Shown here: positions 54,810-63,945 of the stretch, piece after piece
How the letters are laid out: the number at the start of each line of letters is the position of its first letter
Numbering within the stretch: the stretch's first letter is position 1
Assembly (NCBI GenBank): GCA_964655225.1
Contig: CAZZMB010000004.1
Location: forward strand, 1 to 64,000
Length of the DNA stretch: 64,000 nucleotides
Direction: 5' to 3'
Source: JAFMKE01 sp964655225
Lineage (GTDB): Bacteria > Bacteroidota > Bacteroidia > Chitinophagales > UBA8649
Program-made: the position numbers and the translations under genes
The notes under the pieces: generated by a model
The model's input: only the letters and a program-made list of their open reading frames with translations
Databases searched by the model: none
Told to the model about the DNA's origin: nothing

Positions 54810-55676
54810 TCAATCAAAAAAGGACTGAATTCTTGTCCTTAGGTCTTCGCTAATTGGCACCAAAGGAAGTCTGAGATCCTCCGAGCATAAATTTTGTTTG
54901 TACAGAGCAGCCTTTATACCTGCAGGGTTATTTTCTTCGAAAATTAGCTTGATAAGATCTAAGAAAGAAAATTGCAAAGAACTAGCTTTGCCAAAATCCG
55001 CGACTAAAGCAGCATTAATCATCTCTGTAAAGGATGTAGGAATCACTTGCGCAACGACGGAAATTACTCCTGTGCAACCATAGCTAATCATGGGTAAGGC
55101 ATGGATGTCATCTCCAGCAATCAATTGAAAGGTGGAGGGACTTTTTCTGCGAATTTCCATACTTTGAAGAATGTCATTTGCTGCTTCTTTGATGCCGATG
55201 ATTTGTTCAAACTCATTTGCTAATCGAATGGTCGTTTCAGCTTCCATATTTTGCCCCGTTCTGCTCGGCACATTATATAAAATAATGGGTAAAGGGCTAT
55301 TCAAAGCAATATGCTTATAATGTTGAAAAATACCTTCCTGAGAAGGTTTATTATAGTTTGGGCTTGAAGATAGAATCGCGCTGTATCCATCTAGATTAAA
55401 ACTGTTTATTTGCTTAGAAATACGCATGGTGTCATTTCCGCCAAATCCTGCAACAAGAGGAACTCTTCCGGCAGTCTGATTTTTTGTAAAATCGAGCAGC
55501 TCTTGCTTCTCCTTTAGAGTGAGAGTAACTGTTTCTCCGGTCGTCCCTAAGCAGACCAAATAATTGACTCCACCGTCAATGCAATGGTCAATAATTTGAC
55601 CTAAGCTTTTGAAATCTATGTTTTTATCTTTATTAAATGGAGTCACTAAAGCGACACCTGTTCCAGTAAGATCCAT
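54810..55676 (-). CDS. dapA: 4-Hydroxy-tetrahydrodipicolinate synthase
   Basis: A 288-residue TIM-barrel aldolase of the lysine/meso-diaminopimelate pathway, joining pyruvate and aspartate semialdehyde. The Thr-Thr of the active site is in GTTGETVTL, the Tyr in ILYNVPSRTG with the Arg for substrate carboxylate, and the Schiff-base Lys in IIGIKEAAND. Length is normal. It lies downstream of an unknown gene and accA on the same strand. Confidence 0.96.
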   Translation of the reverse strand: MDLTGTGVALVTPFNKDKNIDFKSLGQIIDHCIDGGVNYLVCLGTTGETVTLTLKEKQELLDFTKNQTAGRVPLVAGFGGNDTMRISKQINSFNLDGYSAILSSSPNYNKPSQEGIFQHYKHIALNSPLPIILYNVPSRTGQNMEAETTIRLANEFEQIIGIKEAANDILQSMEIRRKSPSTFQLIAGDDIHALPMISYGCTGVISVVAQVIPTSFTEMINAALVADFGKASSLQFSFLDLIKLIFEENNPAGIKAALYKQNLCSEDLRLPLVPISEDLRTRIQSFFD

Positions 55677-55679
55677 ATT

Positions 55680-56213
55680 CTAGGGGTTTATAGTATGCAA
55701 AAAATGATCGATTTGTTGCAGTAGATATTTTAGACTAGCATCTTTTTTTGTATTTATCATTAACTCAAAATAATCGCTTTTAGAATCATTAAATGCGCCT
55801 ACTCTAAACCTAGCATTTGATGTTGCCAATACATACTCTAATGGAAGGCATTCATTCACAAATGCAGCGATTAAAATGTCAAGATTCTGCTGCTGGAAGT
55901 CATCAATTTTTTCTTGGGAAGGGATATCAAACCAGTTAACATCCAATTTATTTAGAAACCTTGAATCGTTATCCTTTTTTTCTTTATTATTTTGGAAAGA
56001 AAGAATACTTACCTCTTTATTTTTTTGACTTAAACTTTCAGCGTATTTAGAAACGGTTATTATATCCTCTTCATATTTGGCATCCAAAAGAATCCCTATT
56101 TTTTTAGCTTGCCCAATATTTAGCATTTCTCGAGGTGATTTTGTCAAAGAATTGACGTCGGATCGTAGTTTTTTTAAGAATAGAAATCGCTTAATGTTTT
56201 TAAACCATTTCAT
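55680..56213 (-). CDS. Conserved hypothetical Bacteroidota protein
   Basis: A 177-residue protein with a basic N-terminus (KRFLFLKKLRSDV) and no signal peptide or membrane helix. The central part reads as alternating beta-alpha units (IGILLDAKY, VSILSFQNN, LDILIAAFVNE). I recognise it only as the kind of small protein annotated as a Bacteroidota-specific domain of unknown function (DUF6913-like). It is packed between accA (0 bases) and dapA (3 bases), so it is expressed with them. Confidence 0.7.
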   Translation of the reverse strand: MKWFKNIKRFLFLKKLRSDVNSLTKSPREMLNIGQAKKIGILLDAKYEEDIITVSKYAESLSQKNKEVSILSFQNNKEKKDNDSRFLNKLDVNWFDIPSQEKIDDFQQQNLDILIAAFVNECLPLEYVLATSNARFRVGAFNDSKSDYFELMINTKKDASLKYLLQQIDHFLHTINP

Positions 56214-57176
56214 TTAAATCACTTTCCTTTCTTCAAATGTACCTATACTTGAATATTTCGCTATTCGTTTTTCAATTCTCTGCTCGGGAGTCATTTCTTG
56301 AAGTGCAGTCAAATTCCGCTTAATACTCCTTTTGAGTGTTTTAGACATTTCTTCTGGATTGTGATGTGCTCCGCCAAGTGGCTCTTTTATAATGGTATCA
56401 ACAATTTTCATTTTGTGCATGTCCGTTGCTGTTAAATTTAATTGCTTGGCTGCTATTTCCTTATAATCCCAGCTACGCCATAAAATAGAGGAGCAGGATT
56501 CAGGTGAAATTACAGTAAACCATGTATTTTCTAACATTAACATCTTGTCACATACCCCTATTCCAATAGCTCCACCGGAAGCACCCTCACCGATGATAAT
56601 CGAAATTACAGGAACTTTCAATTGTGTCATTTCAAATAAGTTACGTGCAATAGCTTCTGCTTGTCCAAGTTCCTCTGCCTCAATCCCCGGGAATGCGCCC
56701 GGTGTATCAATAAAGGTGACAATGGGTTTGTTAAATTTTTCAGCTAGTTTCATTAAGCGCAGTGCTTTGCGATAACCTTGAGGATTAGCCATTCCAAAGT
56801 TGCGGTATTGCCGCATTTTCGTATTGACTCCTTTTTGTTGACCAATAACCACCACACTTTGACCATCTAAGTCAGCAATACCACCTACAATGGCTTTGTC
56901 ATCGCCGGATTTTCTGTCTCCGTGAAGCTCAATGAAATTTTCAAAAATATGATGAATATAATAAAGGGTGTAGGGTCTGAGGGGGTGTCTTGAAAGTTGA
57001 ACTCTCTGCCATGGAGTAAGGTTAGAATACAGCTTCTCTTTCTTCTCTTCAATTACTTTATCGAGCTCAGCGATTTTATCGTCAAGATTTAAGTCTCCTT
57101 GAGCTTGCATCTCCACAAGTTTTTTACGTTTTTCGTATAGTTGAGCTATTGGTTCTTCGAAATCTAGAAAAGTCAT
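56214..57176 (-). CDS. accA: Acetyl-CoA carboxylase carboxyltransferase subunit alpha
   Basis: A 320-residue subunit that with AccD transfers the carboxyl group from biotin to acetyl-CoA in fatty-acid synthesis. FLDFEEPIAQL starts the family helix; the biotin/CoA site is around FIDTPGAFPGIEAEELGQ and IIGEGASGGAIGIGV. accD is not in the window, as is usual when accA and accD are unlinked. Confidence 0.96.
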   Translation of the reverse strand: MTFLDFEEPIAQLYEKRKKLVEMQAQGDLNLDDKIAELDKVIEEKKEKLYSNLTPWQRVQLSRHPLRPYTLYYIHHIFENFIELHGDRKSGDDKAIVGGIADLDGQSVVVIGQQKGVNTKMRQYRNFGMANPQGYRKALRLMKLAEKFNKPIVTFIDTPGAFPGIEAEELGQAEAIARNLFEMTQLKVPVISIIIGEGASGGAIGIGVCDKMLMLENTWFTVISPESCSSILWRSWDYKEIAAKQLNLTATDMHKMKIVDTIIKEPLGGAHHNPEEMSKTLKRSIKRNLTALQEMTPEQRIEKRIAKYSSIGTFEERKVI

Positions 57177-57224
57177 GGGACAAATTTAATAGAATTAAGT
57201 AAATACAGAGAACACTATCCTAAT

Positions 57225-57860
57225 TTATTTGCTTCTAGTATAATTTTTTCGCTTGTTTGAATAGTTTTTATTTTTTGGGCGATTATTGCGATTATTGGTA
57301 ACGAATTTCTTTTTATTTGGAGCAACCTTATTGAGTATTACCTTTTCATCAAGATGAAGTTTTTGCTTGGAAAGAATTGCTAAGTCATTAATTATAGTCT
57401 CATCAGTAACTGTGTCACTATTCCAGTTGTTGTGAACAATTTTCATATAATTAGCAATACATTTGGTAAAGGCACTTTTCGTCTCGCCGTCTTCCATATC
57501 GCTAGCCTTCTCAATCATGCTAAGAATATTTTTACCGTAGTGTCTGTATTTTCTATTCTTGATCGGATAATAAAACTGTTCTGGTTTAGCAAACAAAACG
57601 TCTTTGTCCGGCAAAGGGTAAGGAGAATCGACATCTAGTTTGAAGTCAGCCATAATATGCAAATGATCCCAGAGCAGGTGCTTGAAGTCTTCTACATTTT
57701 TCAGATGAGGGTTGAGGTTCCCCATAATGTGAATGACATGATCAATTACATCTTGCCGTTTTTCTTTTTCTGGTATGCTAATCGCGTACTCTACTAAATT
57801 TTGAATATGTCTACCATATTCTTTAAGGCGCAAAAAGCCTCGCTGGGAATTATATTCCAT
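57225..57860 (-). CDS. DUF4290 protein
   Basis: A 211-residue protein matching the Bacteroidota-restricted DUF4290 family by its opening EYNSQRGFLRLKEYGRHIQ and the helical body to about residue 160. The last 45 residues are Lys/Asn/Arg-rich (basic tail), which suggests binding to nucleic acid. No function is known. It lies 48 bases upstream of accA on the same strand. Confidence 0.7.
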   Translation of the reverse strand: MEYNSQRGFLRLKEYGRHIQNLVEYAISIPEKEKRQDVIDHVIHIMGNLNPHLKNVEDFKHLLWDHLHIMADFKLDVDSPYPLPDKDVLFAKPEQFYYPIKNRKYRHYGKNILSMIEKASDMEDGETKSAFTKCIANYMKIVHNNWNSDTVTDETIINDLAILSKQKLHLDEKVILNKVAPNKKKFVTNNRNNRPKNKNYSNKRKNYTRSK

Positions 57861-58030
57861 ATAAATTGATAAGATTGAAAATATGCTTTTCTTCCGGTTA
57901 AGGTTATTGTTTGTTAGGGAAGCTTGCTTTACAATTAGGCATTTACTCTACCTTTTGCGATTGCAAGGTACTAAGATTTTTCTTTAATTTTAGTTTATTG
58001 CGTGTAAAGTGTGTAATTCCTAAGAACCAT

Positions 58031-60307
58031 TTAATTCATAATTTTCAGCTTAGCAAATTTCAACATAATCTTTTTTTCGCCTTCTTGACTGAAATTTATT
58101 GTTGCAATTGCGTTTGTACCTGCTGCGATAAAGCTCACTTTACCTTCCCCAAATCGCTGATGTAAGACTATTTGCCCTACCTTTAATTTACTTACATCAT
58201 CTGCCTCAAAATTGGGGTCAGGGACTTGAGCATTTGCACTTCTTACCAATTTAGCTTTTCTAGGCTTAAGGCTCCGCTCGCCCAATCCTGATTGACTGGT
58301 CGGGCGAATATTTAAACTACTGGACTCATTTTTTCTCGTTGGAGCACCCATTAGTTGAAGTTCAGTCTCTGGCAGTTCTTTTAAAAACCTGCTTGGTTCA
58401 CTATACTGAAGTGTACCAAACTTATATCTTGTATTTGCAAATGAGATAAAGAGGTGTTTTTCGGCCCTTGTAATAGCGACATAAAATAGTCGACGCTCCT
58501 CTTCTAAATCTTCTCGGGTATATAAGGACATGGGAGAAGGAAACAAATTTTCTTCAAGTCCGACAGCAAAAACTACAGGAAACTCTAATCCTTTCGCGGC
58601 ATGAATCGTCATCATTTTAACTGTTTCTTCTCCTTCATTATCCTTTTCGTCGCCAGTTAGCAAACTTATGTTTTGAAGATATGCGCCTAAACTACGGTCA
58701 TTGTTTATGTCGTCTTCATTCTCAATTACATCCTCAATACTAAACTCCTTAACACCATTAAGTAATTCTTGAATATTTTCATACTTACTGACGCCTTCGA
58801 CAGTTTTATCATTATATAGCTCCTGTAAAATTTGAGTTGACTTAGCAATGTGAGCCGCAACGTCATATGCATTCTTATCGGAAAGCATGGTCTGAAAACT
58901 TTGAATCATCGTCACAAAATCACGCAGGGTTTGGCTTGCCCTTTTAGGGAATTCATACATTTCTATATGATTTAAGACTTCCCAAATACTTTTGCCCTGT
59001 CTATCCGCAATTACTGTTAATTTTTGAAAGCTGGTATTACCTATCCCTCGTTTAGGATAGTTAATGATCCTTTTCAGCGATTCTTCCTCATTCGGATTGA
59101 CAATGAATTTAAGGTACGCAAGCAAGTCCTTTATTTCTTTGCGTTGATAAAATGATAAGCCTCCGAAGATTTTATAGGGAATGTTCTGTCTTCGTAATGC
59201 TTCCTCCATAGCTCTTGATTGAGCGTTGGTCCGATACAATATGGCAAACTCATTGTTGTGTAATTGCTCGTTCATTTTTAATTCAAATATGAGATCGGCA
59301 ACTTTTTTACCTTCTTCGTTGTCGCTTACAGTTTTAAATATTTTAATTTTCTCTCCAATTTGATTATCGGTCCAAATTTCTTTAGCTATTTGAGAAGAGT
59401 TGTGTTTTATGAGGTGATTAGCCGCATTTACAATTTGTGGGGTACTTCTATAATTCTGTTCTAACTTGACCAGCTTATAATCAGGAAAGTCTTTCTGAAA
59501 GTTTAGAATATTGGTGATAGTGGCTCCTCGAAAGGCATAAATACTTTGAGCGTCATCACCGACAACACTAAGGTTTTGATTTCTATCTGCTAGCTTTTTG
59601 ATGATGGCATATTGTGCGGTATTCGTATCTTGAAACTCATCAATTAGTATATATTGAAACTTGTTTTGATAGTGGTATAAGGATTCGGGGTGATTTTTTA
59701 AAAGGAGATAAAAATTAACCAATAAGTCATCAAAATCCATAGCTCCATTTTGCTTACATTTTTTGGTGTAGCGAGCGAAAAGTTCTGCAATTTTTGGTTT
59801 CCCTGCTGCAATGTCCTCATTAACTAATTCAACGTTAGACGCGTATGCTTGGGCTCCGATTAAGGAATTTTTGGCTTGTGAAATTCTATAGAAAACTTGA
59901 TTGGGTTTGTAAATTTTATCATCCAAACCTTGCGCCTTAATAATACTCTTTAAGACACTTTTAGAATCATTGGTGTCGTAGATGGTGAAGTTGCTGGGAA
60001 AGCCTAATTTTGGGGCTTCCTTCCTTAGAATACGAGCAAAAACAGAGTGAAAGGTGCCCATAAATAGATTTCGAGCCTCATGACCCACAATTTTCTCAAT
60101 TCTTGCGCGCATTTCTGCCGCTGCTTTATTGGTGAAAGTTAATGAAAGAATACGAAATGGATCAATGCCCTGTGCTATTAAATAGGCAATTCTATAGGTC
60201 AATACTCTTGTTTTTCCAGAGCCAGGACCGGCAATAATCAACAAGGGACCATCGGTAAAGGTTACCGCTTCTTTTTGCGGTGGATTTAGCTCATTCAAAA
60301 ACTTCAT
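58031..60307 (-). CDS. UvrD/PcrA-family DNA helicase
   Basis: A 758-residue superfamily 1A 3'-5' helicase of DNA repair and replication restart. Motifs in order are the Q motif LNPPQKEAV, Walker A GPGSGKTRV, motif Ia FTNKAAAEM, II DEFQDTN, III GDDAQSIYAFRGA, IV LEQNYRS, V TIHAAKGLEF and VI FYVAITRAEKHLF. Length and motifs are full. The C-terminal 110 residues with GQIVLHQRFGEGKV resemble the PcrA C-terminal Tudor-like RNA-polymerase-binding domain. Confidence 0.93.
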   Translation of the reverse strand: MKFLNELNPPQKEAVTFTDGPLLIIAGPGSGKTRVLTYRIAYLIAQGIDPFRILSLTFTNKAAAEMRARIEKIVGHEARNLFMGTFHSVFARILRKEAPKLGFPSNFTIYDTNDSKSVLKSIIKAQGLDDKIYKPNQVFYRISQAKNSLIGAQAYASNVELVNEDIAAGKPKIAELFARYTKKCKQNGAMDFDDLLVNFYLLLKNHPESLYHYQNKFQYILIDEFQDTNTAQYAIIKKLADRNQNLSVVGDDAQSIYAFRGATITNILNFQKDFPDYKLVKLEQNYRSTPQIVNAANHLIKHNSSQIAKEIWTDNQIGEKIKIFKTVSDNEEGKKVADLIFELKMNEQLHNNEFAILYRTNAQSRAMEEALRRQNIPYKIFGGLSFYQRKEIKDLLAYLKFIVNPNEEESLKRIINYPKRGIGNTSFQKLTVIADRQGKSIWEVLNHIEMYEFPKRASQTLRDFVTMIQSFQTMLSDKNAYDVAAHIAKSTQILQELYNDKTVEGVSKYENIQELLNGVKEFSIEDVIENEDDINNDRSLGAYLQNISLLTGDEKDNEGEETVKMMTIHAAKGLEFPVVFAVGLEENLFPSPMSLYTREDLEEERRLFYVAITRAEKHLFISFANTRYKFGTLQYSEPSRFLKELPETELQLMGAPTRKNESSSLNIRPTSQSGLGERSLKPRKAKLVRSANAQVPDPNFEADDVSKLKVGQIVLHQRFGEGKVSFIAAGTNAIATINFSQEGEKKIMLKFAKLKIMN

Positions 60308-60406
60308 AGGGGTAAAATTAAATCATCAATTTTAAAAAAAAATTTATTCTGTGAATTTTCTTAATATTGTTGACAAGTTATAACATTGAATACAAGTTGT
60401 AAGTTT

Positions 60407-60562
60407 ATGAAAAAAGAGAATCAACAATCAATTAGCACCGAAGACATGATAGCTAAAGGCTTGATTAATGTGCTGGCAATAGGATATAGGGGGGTGGAGA
60501 TGTGGCGTGAAAAAAGAACTCCACCGTCCAAAAAAAATGAGCAGGATGAAAAAAAAGCCTAA
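60407..60562 (+). CDS. Candidate 51-residue small protein overlapping the next gene
   Basis: An ATG-to-TAA frame of 51 codons with a protein-like profile: charged ends (MKKENQQSIS and KKNEQDEKKA) around a short hydrophobic stretch KGLINVLAIGYRGVEMW. It overlaps the start of the phosphohydrolase fusion in another frame and fills an otherwise empty 200-base gap. No Shine-Dalgarno or firm promoter is visible. It could be a coupled leader peptide or a chance ORF. Confidence 0.35.
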   Translation: MKKENQQSISTEDMIAKGLINVLAIGYRGVEMWREKRTPPSKKNEQDEKKA

Positions 60563-63077
60563 ATTCTTACTGTTGGGCTGGGACTCTGCAGATTGGAAAG
60601 TCATCAATCCACTCATCGATCGAGGTGAAATGCCTGCCTTAGAAAGTTTAATAAATAAAGGGGTGATGGGTAATATTGCTACGCTAGACCCTCCTTTATC
60701 TCCTATGTTATGGACTTCAATCGCGACGGGTAAATACGCCTATAAGCATGGAGTGCACGGCTTTTTAGAGAAATCCAAGGAGGATAATAAAATGAGGGCT
60801 GTTACTAACGATTCTATCCAAACTAGTACCTTATGGCAGATTTTAAACAAGCATGGGTTTAAAACAAATGTCGTTGGCTGGTGGCCAAGTCATCCTGCAA
60901 ATAAGTTAAATGGAGCTCAGGTTTCTAATTTCTATGCTAAGGCTGGAAAAGAATCAAAATGGCACAATTGGAAAACAGTTCCAAAGTCAATTTATCCTGA
61001 AGAAATGGCAGAGATATTAAATCCTCTTAGGGTTCATCCCGGTGAACTGGGCATAGAACAGCTGTCTTCATTTATTCCTAATTATAAGGACTTGAGCAAG
61101 GATGATGTTAAACTTGTCAATCTACTTCTTGCAGATTTGGCAGAATGCCTAAGCGTCCATTCTGCTTCCACTTATTTAGCAGAACATACGGAGTGGGATT
61201 TCATGGCTGTTTATTACAACGCAATCGATCACGTATCTCACTGCTTCATGAAATATCATCCTCCCAAATTGGAATGGGTTGATCAGCAAAAGTTTGATTT
61301 GTATAATACGGTCATTGAGGCCATATACAGATTTCACGATATGATGTTGTCCAGGTGGCTTGAGTTAGTGGATGATGATACTTATGTCATGGTTCTTTCC
61401 GATCACGGATTCCATTCTGATAATTTAAGAGTAAAAGAACTTCCAAAGGAGCCAGCAGCCATTGCAAGAGAACATAATTATCTAGGGATGTTAACCTTAA
61501 AAGGTCCCGGGATTAGTAAAGATGACCTAATTTATGGCTCAAGCCTTTTGGATATAACTCCTACAATTTTAGCATTGTTTGGTTTGCCAATCGGCGAGGA
61601 TATGGATGGAAAAGTATTGAACACAGCTTTTGATAGTAATCTCGATGTCTCATTTGTTAAAAGTCATGATGAGCAAAATGCTAATCAGAAAAATACCTTA
61701 AATCAATTTGAAAGTGACGAATTGGTTCGTCAATTAGTGGATCTTGGTTACGTGGAAGACACCAACATGGATAGTCCTGTCGAGGTTAAAAGATTAATGG
61801 ATGAAAATAATTTTTATCTAGCGAGAAGTTACTTTGATGCAAGAAAGTTCAAAGAGGCAAGAGTTATTATGCAGAAGCTTTGTGAAGATTACCCTAAAAA
61901 TCACAGGTACCTATTTTTCTTGGCAAATGTGCACCTAGAAATTAAAGATGCTCTAGCACTAAAGGAGCTTATTCAAAAATTAGATAACATAGTCAGTAAG
62001 GGACATTTAGGATTGAAGTTATTGTCTGCCAAATTAGCTTTTATTGAAAATAATTTTAAATTAGCAATACAAATTTTCCACTCTCTAATGATGGTGGGTG
62101 GTGTGCCTAAGCCTAATTTATATTATCATATCGCAACTTCATCTTTAAAGCTTCATAGATATAGTGATGCGGCTTTATTTTTTAAGAAAAATCTTGAACA
62201 TAATCCAGATAATGCCAATGCTCTTCATGGCTTAGGTCTCGCATATCTTGCTCAAAACAAGTTTGAAGAAGCAATTGATGTTTTAATCGATTCGGTTAGT
62301 ATTACTTATTTCAACCCCTCTGCCCATTATCACTTAGGGAAAGCGTTTAAGTCTATTAATGCCTTTGATCAAGCAGAGCAAGCTTTTCTTGTTGCTCGTC
62401 AATTAGCACCGGCAATGTCAAAAGCTAGGCGGGAGTTAATTGATTTGTATGAGAACGAATTGGATGATCGAGAAAAAGCAGCTAAACTCTTAGTAGAGGC
62501 AAAAAGAGTAAGTAAGGGAACTGCCTTTATTGTTTCTGGTCTGCCACGTTCGGGTACGTCTATGATGATGCAAATGCTAGAGGCAGGTGGTTTGACCCCT
62601 TTTACTGACAATAAGAGAATAGCGGATGAAGATAATCCTAATGGATATTATGAGCACGAAGCAATAAAACGATTGCCAAGTGATAATCGTGTTATCTACG
62701 ATACCTCCGGTAAAGTTTTAAAAGTTGTCAGCAGTCTGCTGCGATTTTTACCTGCAAATATGGAGTATAAGATTATTTTGATGAATAGGCCTGTTCATCA
62801 AGTGCTTACATCACAAGAAAAACTGAAACAAAACTTGAATAAATTGCAATCCAATTCAAGTGTTTTCGAAATGGATAAGCTTCTTGAAAATTCCTATTTG
62901 AAAGCAAAATCATTTATTGAGAATCAACGAAACATGGAGTTTTTAGAGGTTAGTTATCAGGACGTTCTAAACAGTCCTAATGCTACTATCAATGAGCTAA
63001 TTAAATTTATAGGCATAAACCTTGATGGTAATCAAATGAAAGATAAAGTGGATAAAAAATTATTTAGAAACAAATAA
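60507..63077 (+). CDS. AlkP-superfamily phosphohydrolase - TPR - sulfotransferase fusion
   Basis: An 856-residue cytosolic-looking protein in three parts. Residues about 18-385 are a type I phosphodiesterase/AlkP-superfamily domain (COG3379 type): LLLGWDSADW gives the first Asp, PPLSPMLWTS the nucleophile region, YYNAIDHVSHCF and VLSDHGFHSDN further metal Asp/His, and AREHNYLG a His. Residues about 440-655 are TPR repeats (ALHGLGLAYLAQNKFEEAID is clearest). Residues about 670-850 are a P-loop-like sulfotransferase domain with FIVSGLPRSGTSMMMQML, the 5'-phosphosulfate loop (G678-S685). The start may be GTG 60507 or the ATGs at 60537 or 60546; the later ones match the domain edge better. Substrate and sulfate acceptor are unknown. 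Confidence 0.85.
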   Translation: MKKELHRPKKMSRMKKKPKFLLLGWDSADWKVINPLIDRGEMPALESLINKGVMGNIATLDPPLSPMLWTSIATGKYAYKHGVHGFLEKSKEDNKMRAVTNDSIQTSTLWQILNKHGFKTNVVGWWPSHPANKLNGAQVSNFYAKAGKESKWHNWKTVPKSIYPEEMAEILNPLRVHPGELGIEQLSSFIPNYKDLSKDDVKLVNLLLADLAECLSVHSASTYLAEHTEWDFMAVYYNAIDHVSHCFMKYHPPKLEWVDQQKFDLYNTVIEAIYRFHDMMLSRWLELVDDDTYVMVLSDHGFHSDNLRVKELPKEPAAIAREHNYLGMLTLKGPGISKDDLIYGSSLLDITPTILALFGLPIGEDMDGKVLNTAFDSNLDVSFVKSHDEQNANQKNTLNQFESDELVRQLVDLGYVEDTNMDSPVEVKRLMDENNFYLARSYFDARKFKEARVIMQKLCEDYPKNHRYLFFLANVHLEIKDALALKELIQKLDNIVSKGHLGLKLLSAKLAFIENNFKLAIQIFHSLMMVGGVPKPNLYYHIATSSLKLHRYSDAALFFKKNLEHNPDNANALHGLGLAYLAQNKFEEAIDVLIDSVSITYFNPSAHYHLGKAFKSINAFDQAEQAFLVARQLAPAMSKARRELIDLYENELDDREKAAKLLVEAKRVSKGTAFIVSGLPRSGTSMMMQMLEAGGLTPFTDNKRIADEDNPNGYYEHEAIKRLPSDNRVIYDTSGKVLKVVSSLLRFLPANMEYKIILMNRPVHQVLTSQEKLKQNLNKLQSNSSVFEMDKLLENSYLKAKSFIENQRNMEFLEVSYQDVLNSPNATINELIKFIGINLDGNQMKDKVDKKLFRNK

Positions 63078-63152
63078 ATATTAGAGTTAAATTAAACATT
63101 TCAAAATTCTTTCCGAAATAAATCCTTGCCAGGTTGGATTGAAAAATAAGTT

Positions 63153-63182
63153 TTGCGAACTTAAAAGAAAAGGTTAGTTTTG
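63153..63182 (+). promoter_or_regulatory. Promoter of the 216-residue lipoprotein gene
   Basis: A -33 TTG (63153-63155), a 19-base spacer and a perfect -7 box TAGTTTTG (63175-63182). The predicted start of transcription is near 63189, 12 bases before the ATG at 63201. Confidence 0.7.
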
Positions 63183-63200
63183 TGGAAATAAAAACCCAAA

Positions 63201-63851
63201 ATGAAAAATTTAAAGAAAACCCTAATTTCAAAAAAAGCTGCGAAGTATTCATTACTTGCTAGTGCGGCAATTTCAATGTTAGCCTCTTGCGGTAAGGATG
63301 AGCCAGACAATAATGATCCAAATATCGATGAAACTGACATCAATCCAGATATTTCCTTGACGCCAGCATTAAATGCTACAGATTCTGTTGATTTAGATAT
63401 CAATGGCGATGGTATTATGGATATTAGTGTTGGAGTCTACAACTATAATTACTCCTACGGTGGCGTTACAAGCGATGTGAATGCTGGTAACCTTACTGGC
63501 TTGAATGGCGCTGAAGTGTTGACCGTGCGAGAAGACTTCACCATCGGTGGATATGATTACTACGGAGACTTTGCCGTTGCTTTAAGCGAGGGAAATACCA
63601 TCAGTTCAGCCCAGTCTGTATGGCTGGATGACGCATATTTGAGTGGAAATGGCGTTATTCAAAATAATCCAACTCAGCTCGGTCAATTTTTAGGTCAAGA
63701 TAAATTTGTCGGTGTTCGTATTCAAGCAGTTGGGAATACGCATTATGCATGGATAAGAATGAGCATGAGTGAAGACGGAACCAATGTGATGGTAAAAGAA
63801 TATGCTTATCATATCACTCCAAATGCCGCAATCACTGCAGGAGCTAAATAA
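63201..63851 (+). CDS. Putative lipoprotein with a calcium-loop-like motif
   Basis: A 216-residue exported lipoprotein: a basic N-region, a hydrophobic core and the lipobox MLASC with Cys at about 30, followed by an acidic Asn/Asp-rich linker. The stretch DLDINGDGIMDIS resembles a dockerin/EF-hand calcium loop (D-x-N-x-D-G). The rest has beta-rich patterns with aromatic repeats (YNYNYSYGG, YDYYGDFA) and a C-terminal HYAWIRMSMSEDG segment. I do not recognise a named family. It has its own promoter and terminator, so it is a single-gene unit. Confidence 0.75.
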   Translation: MKNLKKTLISKKAAKYSLLASAAISMLASCGKDEPDNNDPNIDETDINPDISLTPALNATDSVDLDINGDGIMDISVGVYNYNYSYGGVTSDVNAGNLTGLNGAEVLTVREDFTIGGYDYYGDFAVALSEGNTISSAQSVWLDDAYLSGNGVIQNNPTQLGQFLGQDKFVGVRIQAVGNTHYAWIRMSMSEDGTNVMVKEYAYHITPNAAITAGAK

Positions 63852-63879
63852 AGAAGTTTCACATTACTATAAATTAAAA

Positions 63880-63909
63880 AAACCTACAGGATTCCTGTAG
63901 GTTTTTTTT
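63880..63909 (+). terminator. Rho-independent terminator of the lipoprotein gene
   Basis: A near-perfect inverted repeat CCTACAGGA/TCCTGTAGG (63883-63901) with A residues before and eight T residues after, 30 bases past the stop codon. It may act in both directions. Confidence 0.9.
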
Positions 63910-63929
63910 ATTCATCTTCTTTTCTTGAT

Positions 63930-63937
63930 TACCTTTG
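63930..63937 (+). promoter_or_regulatory. -7 element next to the last gene start
   Basis: TACCTTTG, a perfect TAnnTTTG, ends 8 bases before an ATG at 63946. Transcription would begin almost at the start codon, giving a very short leader. No TTG lies at the expected -33 spacing. Confidence 0.45.
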
Positions 63938-63945
63938 CAAAATTC

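Noticed and set aside
57181..57188. TAAATTTG on the minus strand as an accA promoter
   Set aside because: It sits only 4 bases before the start codon, so transcription would begin inside the gene, and there is no -33 element.
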